From positions 1-6,238 of the forward strand of contig SKIH01000016.1 in the NCBI GenBank assembly GCA_007116525.1: DNA of 6,238 bases, written 5' to 3'. The stretch comes from Bacilli bacterium. GTDB taxonomy: Bacteria; Bacillota_I; Bacilli_A; RF39; UBA660. This document shows, one piece after another, positions 1 to 5,386 of this stretch (within the stretch, counting starts at the first letter, position 1; every line of letters starts with the position of its first letter). The translations under genes and the position numbers were made by a program. Under the pieces are notes generated by a model that saw only the letters and a program-made list of their open reading frames with translations, did not search any database and was not told where the DNA came from.

Positions 1-2
1 GC

Positions 3-977
3 CACATCAAGTGATTCATATGAAAATGCAAGTTGTTTTCTATAATGTGATTGCAAACAGAAAAATCTGTAAACAAGTGGATTGTAACCTTTTTCTTCTA
101 AAGTCGAAACTGTTACAAAAGTACCATCACTTTTACTCATTTTTAAGCTACCCATATTTAAATGTTCCCCATGAACCCAGTACTTACACCAACCTTTACC
201 AAGGTAAGCTTCACTTTGAGCAATTTCATTAGTATGATGCGGAAAAATATTATCAACACCACCACAATGAATATCAAGTTTATCCCCTAAATATTTAAGG
301 GAAATTGCCGAACATTCAATATGCCAACCAGGATAACCTTCACCAAAAGGACTATCCCACTTTAAAATTTGATCTTGAAACTTAGACTTAGTAAACCAAA
401 GACCAAAATCTAGAGGATGCTTTTTAGCAGAGTCCTCCCCTACATCATCTCTTGCACCTACAATCAAATCTTCTTTACTCTTACCGGATAGTTGATAATA
501 ATTATCAACTTTAGAAACATCGAAATAAACATTACCATCAGATTGATATGCATAACCCTTTTCAATTAATGATTCAATCATAGTAATATATTCATCAATG
601 TGATCACTTGCTTTTGCAATTACAGCAGGCTTTTTAATGTTTAACTTCTCAATATCTTTATAAAAAGCATCTGTATAATATTCAGCGATTTCCATAACAG
701 ATTTTTTCTGCTCTTTGGCAGCTTTAGCCATCTTATCTTCGCCTAAATCAGAATCACCAGTCAAATGACCAACATCAGTTATATTCATAACTCTTTTAAC
801 ATTATACCCTAAAAAATCTAGTGTTTTTTCTAAAACGTCTTCAAAAATATAAGTTCTCAAATTTCCTATATGAGCATAATTGTAAACAGTAGGCCCACAA
901 GTATACATTTTAACAACATTTTTCTCAAATGTTTTTAAATCTTCAACCTTTTTTGAATTAGTATTATATATTCTCAT
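3..977 (-). CDS. cysS: Cysteinyl-tRNA synthetase, C-terminal part cut off by window edge
   Basis: Charges tRNA-Cys with cysteine in the cytosol (class Ia aminoacyl-tRNA synthetase). The frame is open to the left edge and gives 325 residues, about 70% of the usual 460-470. The class I signature is present as HIGN (residues 36-39, inside YAHIGNLRTY), a known variant of HIGH, and KMSKS is at 279-283. The four zinc ligands expected from E. coli CysRS are present at C27, C222, H247 and E251, with the same spacing (25 and 4) between the last three. WHIECSAIS and GGVDNIFPHHTNE are further family blocks. The start ATG (975-977) follows an AGGTGAT Shine-Dalgarno site seven bases upstream. An extended -10 promoter lies just upstream, so the leader is only about 17 bases and there is no room for a T-box. 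Missing here are the tRNA anticodon-binding helices at the C terminus. The identity is secure. Confidence 0.98.
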   Translation of the reverse strand, partial: MRIYNTNSKKVEDLKTFEKNVVKMYTCGPTVYNYAHIGNLRTYIFEDVLEKTLDFLGYNVKRVMNITDVGHLTGDSDLGEDKMAKAAKEQKKSVMEIAEYYTDAFYKDIEKLNIKKPAVIAKASDHIDEYITMIESLIEKGYAYQSDGNVYFDVSKVDNYYQLSGKSKEDLIVGARDDVGEDSAKKHPLDFGLWFTKSKFQDQILKWDSPFGEGYPGWHIECSAISLKYLGDKLDIHCGGVDNIFPHHTNEIAQSEAYLGKGWCKYWVHGEHLNMGSLKMSKSDGTFVTVSTLEEKGYNPLVYRFFCLQSHYRKQLAFSYESLDV

Positions 978-1000
978 AATATCACCTTTTTCGTATACAA

Positions 1001-1029
1001 ATTATAGCACATAAAAAGCAGTCTAGTAA
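1001..1029 (-). promoter_or_regulatory. Probable cysS promoter (extended -10)
   Basis: On the minus strand a perfect TATAAT (1001-1006) is preceded by TGC, making an extended -10 element. With a 17-base spacer the -35 would be TTACTA (1024-1029), a poor match to TTGACA, which fits an extended -10 promoter. The predicted transcript starts near 994. The -35 region lies in the loop and stem of the terminator of the preceding gene, so the two signals are interleaved. Confidence 0.7.
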
Positions 1030-1039
1030 ACAGACTACT
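1013..1039 (-). terminator. Intrinsic terminator after the third membrane-protein gene
   Basis: On the minus strand AGTAGTCT (1032-1039) pairs with AGACTGCT (1017-1024), eight base pairs with one G-T wobble, across a seven-base loop. A run of five T (1013-1017) follows. The TAG stop codon of the upstream gene (1035-1037) lies inside the first arm. Confidence 0.8.
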
Positions 1040-2087
1040 TAACTTTACTTTCAAAACCTAATCGAATTAATTCCTCTTTAACCAATTGTGTTAAATCCTC
1101 AGGCTCACTAACGTATGGATTAAAAATACCGTTTTCCCTTGCCGCAAACATAACTTCATCAGCTTGTTTTGTAAAAAAATGTTGAAGACCTACACTTAAA
1201 TCATCAAATTTTTGTTGATAACTACTACTTGAGTCACCACTTAAAAATTTTCCGTAATCTCTAATTATACTTTGCACTTCATCTTTAGAAACCGAATGTT
1301 TCAATCTTATGAAATTTTCATCAAAATTATCTATCAAAGTTTTAGCAAGGTCATTATTCGCCAAACTTCTTAAACTAATGTAATCTTCACTATTTAAATT
1401 ATATTCACTAACAGCTTGAATAGTATTATTAAAACTTACTAAAAGTTCATCTTTAGAATATGACAAATTATCATTTTCCATTAACTCTTCAATTTCGTTT
1501 TCATTTATATTACTTAGATTAAGTAAAAACGAAGTTGCTAAAACATCAGATAAATTAATATCTAATAGTTCCTTATATTCCATCTCTTTAGTTAATAAGT
1601 CTGCTCTTTGAAAAATCGATAAATCTTCATCAATAGCAATATAACTCATCATCTCATCGTTTTCAACTTCTTCACCATTTAATTCATCATTACTTGCCAA
1701 CTCTTCTTCTATATTATTATCTTGTTCCTCCGGATCATTAACAGTCTCTGAATCACAAGTAGTAAGAAGAAACCCAGATGCAGCAATAACTCCTATTAAC
1801 AGTGATGGAATCACTATTTTTTTAACTTTAGATAATTTACTCTTATTCGTTTTAACATTTTTTACTAATGTTTTGTTTATTGTTTGGGTATAAATATTAC
1901 CATCTTCTAAATTTTTATATTTAACTAATAACTTATCTGAACTTACAAACTCCATATCTTGAATTAAAACATTTACTGTTTTAATTAAGCTAGAATCTTC
2001 AAAATATACATTCATAAAGGCAAACCCGTTTTTTTCAACTTCATTTACAATACCTTCTGAATTGACAAACTCAACTTTTTTAATCAT
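1035..2087 (-). CDS. Unknown single-pass membrane protein, third of a tandem trio
   Basis: A 350-residue protein I do not recognise. Residues 1-80 look like a small mixed alpha/beta domain with alternating hydrophobic residues. A basic stretch (82-90, NKSKLSKVKK region) precedes one hydrophobic segment at about 91-110, then Cys111 and a strongly acidic linker (about 112-155). By the positive-inside rule the N terminus is cytosolic and the C-terminal part is outside. Residues 156-350 are predicted helical. The block SNINENEIEELMENDNLS (192-209) resembles the second block of its neighbour ending at 3184, and LSVGLQHFF (297-305) resembles GVNYLI there and GVQLLM in the middle gene. Start ATG at 2087 has AGGA nine bases upstream. 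It has its own promoter and terminator. Cys111 could suggest a lipoprotein, but the preceding LTT is a poor lipobox and 90 residues before the segment is too long for a signal peptide. Confidence 0.9.
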   Translation of the reverse strand: MIKKVEFVNSEGIVNEVEKNGFAFMNVYFEDSSLIKTVNVLIQDMEFVSSDKLLVKYKNLEDGNIYTQTINKTLVKNVKTNKSKLSKVKKIVIPSLLIGVIAASGFLLTTCDSETVNDPEEQDNNIEEELASNDELNGEEVENDEMMSYIAIDEDLSIFQRADLLTKEMEYKELLDINLSDVLATSFLLNLSNINENEIEELMENDNLSYSKDELLVSFNNTIQAVSEYNLNSEDYISLRSLANNDLAKTLIDNFDENFIRLKHSVSKDEVQSIIRDYGKFLSGDSSSSYQQKFDDLSVGLQHFFTKQADEVMFAARENGIFNPYVSEPEDLTQLVKEELIRLGFESKVK

Positions 2088-2109
2088 AAAATCACTTCCT
2101 CAATAGTTT

Positions 2110-2137
2110 ATTTTAACACAATTAGTGAATAAAGCAA
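2110..2137 (-). promoter_or_regulatory. Promoter of the gene at 1035-2087
   Basis: On the minus strand TTGCTT (-35, 2132-2137) and TAAAAT (-10, 2110-2115) are separated by 16 bases, and TGT directly before the -10 makes it an extended -10. The -35 box abuts the T-run of the preceding gene's terminator, so this gene appears to be transcribed separately. Confidence 0.7.
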
Positions 2138-2138
2138 C

Positions 2139-2160
2139 AAAAAAAGGTGTATAACACCTT
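2139..2160 (-). terminator. Intrinsic terminator after the middle membrane-protein gene
   Basis: On the minus strand AAGGTGT (2154-2160) pairs perfectly with ACACCTT (2144-2150) across a three-base loop, followed by an unbroken T-run covering 2139-2145. The stop codon TAA (2159-2161) overlaps the start of the stem. Confidence 0.88.
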
Positions 2161-3124
2161 ACAAAGTTTTAGTTCCTAAACCTCTATCATTTTCCATTTG
2201 TAAAATGATTTGTTCCCTTAGTTGAGACTTTAATTCATCAATTTCATCATACCTTGGTTCATTCAAAATATGTTTAGTTGAAATTTCTGCATTCGCTTGT
2301 GGATATTCCGCCATTAAAAGTTGAACACCAGGTCCAAACTCTTTTAACTTATCTGAAAATAACATATCATTAAATTCTTTTGCAATCATAGTTCTACTTT
2401 GATCAGAATTATAAACTTTAAAATCGCTAGATTTAGTGTCAAAGAGTTTAACATGTTCTTTATCGAATTTATCTAAAACAACTTGATGCATTCCTATTCT
2501 TGCATTCGGTGGATGCTCTAATGATTTATTTAAATAAATATTCATAGATAAAATGTGATTAACAACTTTATTGTAATCATTCATTACTTCTTCAATATTA
2601 GGTGATACAACACCTTTAGCCGCCAATACTTCATAAACTTCTTTTGAAATACTACCAACATTTACTGCATATACGAAACTAGATATTTCCTTTTCAGATA
2701 TAGTTTCAACTTCCCAATGATCAAGCATATCTTTATAATTCTTTATTGCACTAACTACAGCTTCAGCATCAGAATACACTTCTTGGTCATAAACCATTTC
2801 ATCAACTTTCACTTCTTCTTCTAAATAAGGTTCGATTTCTTCTTTAAATTCAAGAGTTTGAGCACCCAAAAATAAGGCTGCTGCTAGAACAAGGCCAGTC
2901 GCATTTCTCAATCCCTCTTTAAGCTGCTTTCTTTTTTTAATATTTATTGCTTTTTCTTTAAGAGGATGTCTTTTAACAATGCTTTTTGAATTGCCAACTT
3001 TATCATAATAAAAAATCTCAAAATCTCCTGATTTAGTTTCCTTGATTTCGTAAGGCTTAAACCCATCAGGTGAAACAACTTTTATCTTGTCATCGGCAAC
3101 TAGTTCTAATTTAAAATCGTTCAT
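2159..3124 (-). CDS. Unknown single-pass membrane protein, second of a tandem trio
   Basis: A 321-residue protein of unknown function. The ATG at 3124 is chosen because a strong GAGGAGGTT site lies five bases upstream; an in-frame TTG at 3157 would place that site inside the coding region. Residues 1-55 look beta-rich. A very basic stretch (51-74, with KEKAINIKKRKQLKEG) leads into a hydrophobic segment at about 75-92, then an acidic linker (93-118). This predicts a cytosolic N terminus and an outer C-terminal domain. The outer domain (119-321) is mainly helical. SSFVYAVNVGSISKEVYEVL (148-167) is the counterpart of the SNIN blocks in the two neighbours, and GPGVQLLM (264-271) matches their G-V/L-x-x-L/F block. 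Unlike the other two it has no Cys after the membrane segment. It lies 59 bases after the first gene of the trio and shows no convincing promoter, so it may depend partly on read-through. Confidence 0.9.
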   Translation of the reverse strand: MNDFKLELVADDKIKVVSPDGFKPYEIKETKSGDFEIFYYDKVGNSKSIVKRHPLKEKAINIKKRKQLKEGLRNATGLVLAAALFLGAQTLEFKEEIEPYLEEEVKVDEMVYDQEVYSDAEAVVSAIKNYKDMLDHWEVETISEKEISSFVYAVNVGSISKEVYEVLAAKGVVSPNIEEVMNDYNKVVNHILSMNIYLNKSLEHPPNARIGMHQVVLDKFDKEHVKLFDTKSSDFKVYNSDQSRTMIAKEFNDMLFSDKLKEFGPGVQLLMAEYPQANAEISTKHILNEPRYDEIDELKSQLREQIILQMENDRGLGTKTL

Positions 3125-3127
3125 AAG

Positions 3128-3136
3128 AACCTCCTC
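3128..3136 (-). promoter_or_regulatory. Ribosome binding site fixing the start of the 321-residue protein
   Basis: GAGGAGGTT on the minus strand ends five bases before the ATG at 3122-3124. This is a near-perfect Shine-Dalgarno site and argues against the TTG start 33 bases upstream. Confidence 0.85.
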
Positions 3137-3160
3137 GTTATATGTATAAATATCCAATTA

Positions 3161-3190
3161 AAAAATAGAATATGTACTATATTCTATTTT
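3161..3190 (-). terminator. Intrinsic terminator after the first membrane-protein gene
   Basis: A perfect 12-base-pair inverted repeat: AAAATAGAATAT (3162-3173) and its complement (3179-3190) across a five-base loop. On the minus strand it runs into a six-T tract. The TAG stop codon (3184-3186) is inside the stem. The AT-rich stem and short T-run suggest a moderate terminator that could leak into the next gene. Confidence 0.75.
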
Positions 3191-4233
3191 AGATTAATGC
3201 CACCTTTTGTCAATCCAATTTTGTAAACTAAAGTGTCAAGTAATTCACTTTGGTCATCACTTATTTCTGCTAAATCATTCAATCTGTATTCAAGTCCTTC
3301 TTCTTTAGCATTTTGCATAACTATCGAAGCCTTATTTATTAAATAATTTACTCCTAAATTCATTTCAGATAAATCCAAATCTGGATGCTTACCTTCCATA
3401 ACTAAAATATTATTATTTAAAAGAATGTGCTTTTTTTGTAAATTATTTGCATATAAATATTCAGTAAGTAAAAACTTATGATTGTTTATTAGTTCTTCTG
3501 CTTGATAGTCGTTAATAATAAGATTAGAAAAAGAGACTTGATTATCGATATAATCACTTCTACTATTTGATTCCAACAGTTTAAAGTTATTATCAATTAA
3601 TTTATTTATGATAATGTTACTTTCCTCTAAAATTTGATTAGAGCTTGCACTATCTAAATACCCTTCATCTAACATCGATAAAATTGCATCATAATTTATA
3701 TTAGATATATTTGATACAATAACTAAAGGTATTAGAGATTTCGGATCATCTATCTCAACCTCTTTTTCCTTTAAATAATCGTAATATTCATCAGCTTTAT
3801 CAATTATTAAACCTGCTCTAAAATTTTGTGAAGAAAATTCTTCTTCTTTTCTATCATCTTGTATTAAAATACTTTCATTTTCAGGTAATTTATACTCTTC
3901 ATATTTAGCAGCCGCCCCAGTAAAAGAATCAACATCGCTTTCACTCATATTACATCCATTAAAAATCAAAATCGTATATAAAATTCCGACTGTCGATAAC
4001 TTTATTTTGTTATTTCTTAAAAGTTGGCTAAAGAAAACATTTTTCACCTTTATATTACCATCTTTAAATGAAAACTCCTCATACTTATCAGGATTATACT
4101 TTCTATAGACAACTTTTCCTTTTTCCTTATTAAAATATTCGATAAATACTTTTTCTTTTTTTATTGTATCACCATCATCTGTAATCATTGTTGTTTTAAT
4201 ACCCTCTTCTAAACTACCAAATTTTTTTTCCAT
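3184..4233 (-). CDS. Unknown single-pass membrane protein, first of a tandem trio
   Basis: A 349-residue protein of unknown function. The ATG at 4233 is preceded by GGAGGT; a TTG at 4245 in the same frame overlaps that site and is rejected. Residues 1-70 look like a small basic alpha/beta domain. A short hydrophobic segment follows (about 80-93), ending in Cys94, then an acidic region (98-136). Orientation is predicted N-in, C-out. The outer part (137-349) is helical and contains VSNISNINYDAILSMLDEG (173-191), closely similar in pattern to residues 189-207 of the 350-residue paralogue, and MNLGVNYLI (291-299), which matches the G-x-x-x-L block in both others. FNGC before the acidic region is only a weak lipobox and is far from the N terminus, so membrane anchoring without cleavage is more likely. 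It has its own good promoter and is divergent from the tRNA unit. Confidence 0.9.
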   Translation of the reverse strand: MEKKFGSLEEGIKTTMITDDGDTIKKEKVFIEYFNKEKGKVVYRKYNPDKYEEFSFKDGNIKVKNVFFSQLLRNNKIKLSTVGILYTILIFNGCNMSESDVDSFTGAAAKYEEYKLPENESILIQDDRKEEEFSSQNFRAGLIIDKADEYYDYLKEKEVEIDDPKSLIPLVIVSNISNINYDAILSMLDEGYLDSASSNQILEESNIIINKLIDNNFKLLESNSRSDYIDNQVSFSNLIINDYQAEELINNHKFLLTEYLYANNLQKKHILLNNNILVMEGKHPDLDLSEMNLGVNYLINKASIVMQNAKEEGLEYRLNDLAEISDDQSELLDTLVYKIGLTKGGINLK

Positions 4234-4237
4234 TATG

Positions 4238-4243
4238 ACCTCC
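4238..4243 (-). promoter_or_regulatory. Ribosome binding site fixing the start of the 349-residue protein
   Basis: GGAGGT on the minus strand lies four bases before the ATG at 4231-4233. The alternative TTG start overlaps this site and would leave itself without one. Confidence 0.8.
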
Positions 4244-4259
4244 AAGTTTTATTGGTATT

Positions 4260-4288
4260 ATCATACATTACCAACTATAAATTGTCAA
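4260..4288 (-). promoter_or_regulatory. Promoter of the gene at 3184-4233
   Basis: On the minus strand a perfect TTGACA (-35, 4283-4288) and TATGAT (-10, 4260-4265) are separated by 17 bases, a near-consensus sigma-A promoter. Transcription would begin near 4253, leaving a leader of about 20 bases with no room for a riboswitch. Confidence 0.82.
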
Positions 4289-4341
4289 ACATCCTATACT
4301 TAGTTTTTCTTTATTTTTAAACAAAAAACACTAAAAAAATA

Positions 4342-4370
4342 TTGCATTAAAAAAATTAATATGATATTAT
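4342..4370 (+). promoter_or_regulatory. Promoter of the tRNA pair
   Basis: TTGCAT (-35, 4342-4347), a 17-base spacer and TATTAT (-10, 4365-4370), with TGA just before the -10 giving an extended element. The first tRNA begins 15 bases after the -10. This promoter is back to back with that of the 349-residue protein gene, with the two -35 boxes about 53 bases apart. Confidence 0.78.
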
Positions 4371-4385
4371 TAAATAGCGATGCAT

Positions 4386-4462
4386 GGACCTTTAGCTCAG
4401 TTGGTTAGAGCTCCCGGCTCATAACCGGGCGGTCGTTGGTTCGAATCCAACAAGGTCCACCA
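4386..4462 (+). tRNA. tRNA with CAU anticodon, probably tRNA-Ile2 (lysidine type)
   Basis: A full 77-base cloverleaf with encoded CCA. The acceptor stem is GGACCTT with AAGGTCC, the D arm is GCTC/GAGC, the anticodon stem is CCCGG/CCGGG, the loop is CTCATAA with anticodon CAT at 4420-4422, and the T arm is GTTGG-TTCGAAT-CCAAC. It is not the initiator, which starts CGCGGG in most bacteria. As I recall, the acceptor stem and variable region (CGGTC) match the Bacillus and Mycoplasma tRNA-Ile(CAU), whose C34 is changed to lysidine by TilS to read AUA, rather than elongator tRNA-Met, which in those groups begins GGCGG. Automated tools often call it Met. The tRNA is certain; the Ile2 assignment is likely. 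Confidence 0.96.
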
Positions 4463-4468
4463 TATAAT

Positions 4469-4553
4469 GCGGGTGTGGCGGAATTGGCAGACGCACTAGA
4501 CTTAGGATCTAGCGCCTTACGGCATGGGGGTTCAAGTCCCTCCACCCGCACCA
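4469..4553 (+). tRNA. tRNA-Leu (anticodon UAG)
   Basis: An 85-base class II tRNA with encoded CCA, six bases after the previous tRNA. The acceptor stem is GCGGGTG with CACCCGC, the anticodon stem is CTAGA/TCTAG, and the loop is CTTAGGA with anticodon TAG at 4503-4505, decoding CUN leucine codons. The long variable arm (CGCCTTACGGCAT region) is typical of tRNA-Leu. The T arm is GGGGG-TTCAAGT-CCCTC, with one mismatch-like position. Confidence 0.97.
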
Positions 4554-4583
4554 TTTAAATAATAACTCTAATAAGAGATAAAT

Positions 4584-4613
4584 AAAACTACTAGTAATTA
4601 TAGTAGTTTTTTT
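4584..4613 (+). terminator. Intrinsic terminator of the tRNA unit
   Basis: AAAACTACTA (4584-4593) pairs perfectly with TAGTAGTTTT (4601-4610) across a seven-base loop, and the T-run continues to 4613. It ends the two-tRNA transcript 30 bases after tRNA-Leu. Confidence 0.85.
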
Positions 4614-4642
4614 AATACAAAAAAATATTTTTAAATTTGTAC

Positions 4643-4657
4643 TTGATTGTTAATCAA
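4643..4657. repeat. Inverted repeat over the -35 box, possible operator
   Basis: TTGATT, three bases (GTT), then AATCAA: a perfect six-base-pair inverted repeat whose left arm is exactly the -35 hexamer of the promoter. Its placement fits a binding site for a dimeric repressor. In DNA this AT-rich a short palindrome can arise by chance, so the function is only inferred. Confidence 0.45.
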
Positions 4658-4670
4658 ATTGTGCTATAAT
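4643..4670 (+). promoter_or_regulatory. Promoter of the CCxGH-protein gene
   Basis: TTGATT (-35, 4643-4648), a 16-base spacer and a perfect TATAAT (-10, 4665-4670) preceded by TGC, an extended -10. Transcription would begin near 4677, just before the AAGGAGGG ribosome binding site (4680-4687), leaving an unusually short leader. Confidence 0.82.
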
Positions 4671-4693
4671 ACTTCTTCAAAGGAGGGATTATT

Positions 4694-5356
4694 ATGATTT
4701 TCCCGCATAAAGTAGTAAAGTTTGAAGATGTATTAAAAGACAAAGAAAGATTTCTGAAGCTTTTTTCAGAAGGAGACGAAAACTTAAGAGAACTTTTAGA
4801 TTATTGTTTTGATAATGATATAAATACAAGAGGTTGTTGTAAAGGGCACGACTATAGAAAAGATAGCTATCCCTTCATAGCATTTGATATCGCTGATTAC
4901 AATTCTAAACATGCAAGGAATATATTTAATAACCTAGACAAACAAGGATTAGTGTTTTCATTTGATATAGGTTCCAAATTACTCGGACCTACGATGTACA
5001 TAAAAAACTTAGACAAAGATAGAGAAAACTTTTTTATAGATATAAAAGAAAGCCTAGATCATAATGATTTAAAACAAGCTAAGATGTTTTTAAGAAGAAG
5101 CTTTGAACTTTTGGAAGATACTAATATAATGGATTTCAATTTAGAAGAAGGAATTTTAAGTTTTAATTTTATATTTTATAAAAACCCAAACAAAGTAGAC
5201 TTACTGTTAACTACAAATATAAAATCACTACAAAAAAAGATAAGAAAAACAAACGCTAAAAAAGTTAGTAAAAACGAAGATACTATAGTTTTCGAAGTAA
5301 ATGATGAAGAAACATTTTTAGATATTTGTGATTATATAGATGAAGAAAAAAAATAA
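4694..5356 (+). CDS. Unknown protein with Cys-Cys-x-Gly-His motif
   Basis: A 220-residue soluble protein with no signal peptide or membrane segment. The N-terminal half (about 25-105) carries LLDYCFDNDINTRGCCKGHD (34-53), in which C38, C48, C49 and H52 could form a metal site, followed by two beta-like stretches (PFIAFDI at 60-66 and GLVFSFDI at 85-92). Small Bacillota and phage proteins with a similar T-x-x-C-C-x-G-H pattern followed by an aromatic beta strand are familiar to me as uncharacterised families; a distant likeness to the SCSGR core of the TYW3 tRNA-methyltransferase domain is speculative. The C-terminal half (about 124-220) is charged, alternating helix and strand, with no motif I know. 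The start is supported by AAGGAGGG seven bases upstream. It is a single-gene unit after the tRNAs, with its own promoter and a shared terminator. Confidence 0.9.
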   Translation: MIFPHKVVKFEDVLKDKERFLKLFSEGDENLRELLDYCFDNDINTRGCCKGHDYRKDSYPFIAFDIADYNSKHARNIFNNLDKQGLVFSFDIGSKLLGPTMYIKNLDKDRENFFIDIKESLDHNDLKQAKMFLRRSFELLEDTNIMDFNLEEGILSFNFIFYKNPNKVDLLLTTNIKSLQKKIRKTNAKKVSKNEDTIVFEVNDEETFLDICDYIDEEKK

Positions 5357-5386
5357 AACGAGATAACTATCTCGTTTTTTATTTTT
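5357..5386. terminator. Bidirectional terminator between convergent genes
   Basis: AACGAGAT (5357-5364) pairs perfectly with ATCTCGTT (5369-5376) across the loop AACT. T-runs follow on the plus strand (5375-5386, interrupted once) and A-runs precede it (5347-5358), so it can end transcripts from both sides. Both genes' stop codons (5354-5356 plus, 5379-5381 minus) flank it. Confidence 0.88.

Noticed and set aside
11..232. A 73-codon plus-strand reading frame
   Set aside because: It lies fully antisense to the well-supported cysS coding sequence, has no ribosome binding site or promoter, and its product has no recognisable features.
1741..1790. Cleaved lipoprotein signal in the 350-residue protein
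   Set aside because: The hydrophobic segment begins near residue 91 after a folded-looking domain, and LTTC is a poor lipobox, so a signal-anchor is more likely.
3125..3157. Upstream TTG start adding eleven residues to the 321-residue protein
   Set aside because: The strong GAGGAGGTT site would fall inside the coding region, while it is ideally placed for the ATG at 3124.
4234..4245. Upstream TTG start adding four residues to the 349-residue protein
   Set aside because: The TTG overlaps the GGAGGT site that serves the ATG at 4233 and has no site of its own.
4463..4468. TATAAT between the two tRNAs as a -10 box
   Set aside because: It has no -35 partner other than sequence inside the first tRNA, and the six-base gap fits a co-transcribed pair in an AT-rich genome.
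4566..4577. CTCT-AATA-AGAG hairpin after tRNA-Leu
   Set aside because: Only four base pairs and no T-run; the real terminator is the longer hairpin just downstream.
4386..4693. tRNA genes as an integration site of a mobile element
   Set aside because: I found no direct repeat of either tRNA 3' end elsewhere in the window and no integrase or transposase, so there is no evidence of an inserted element.
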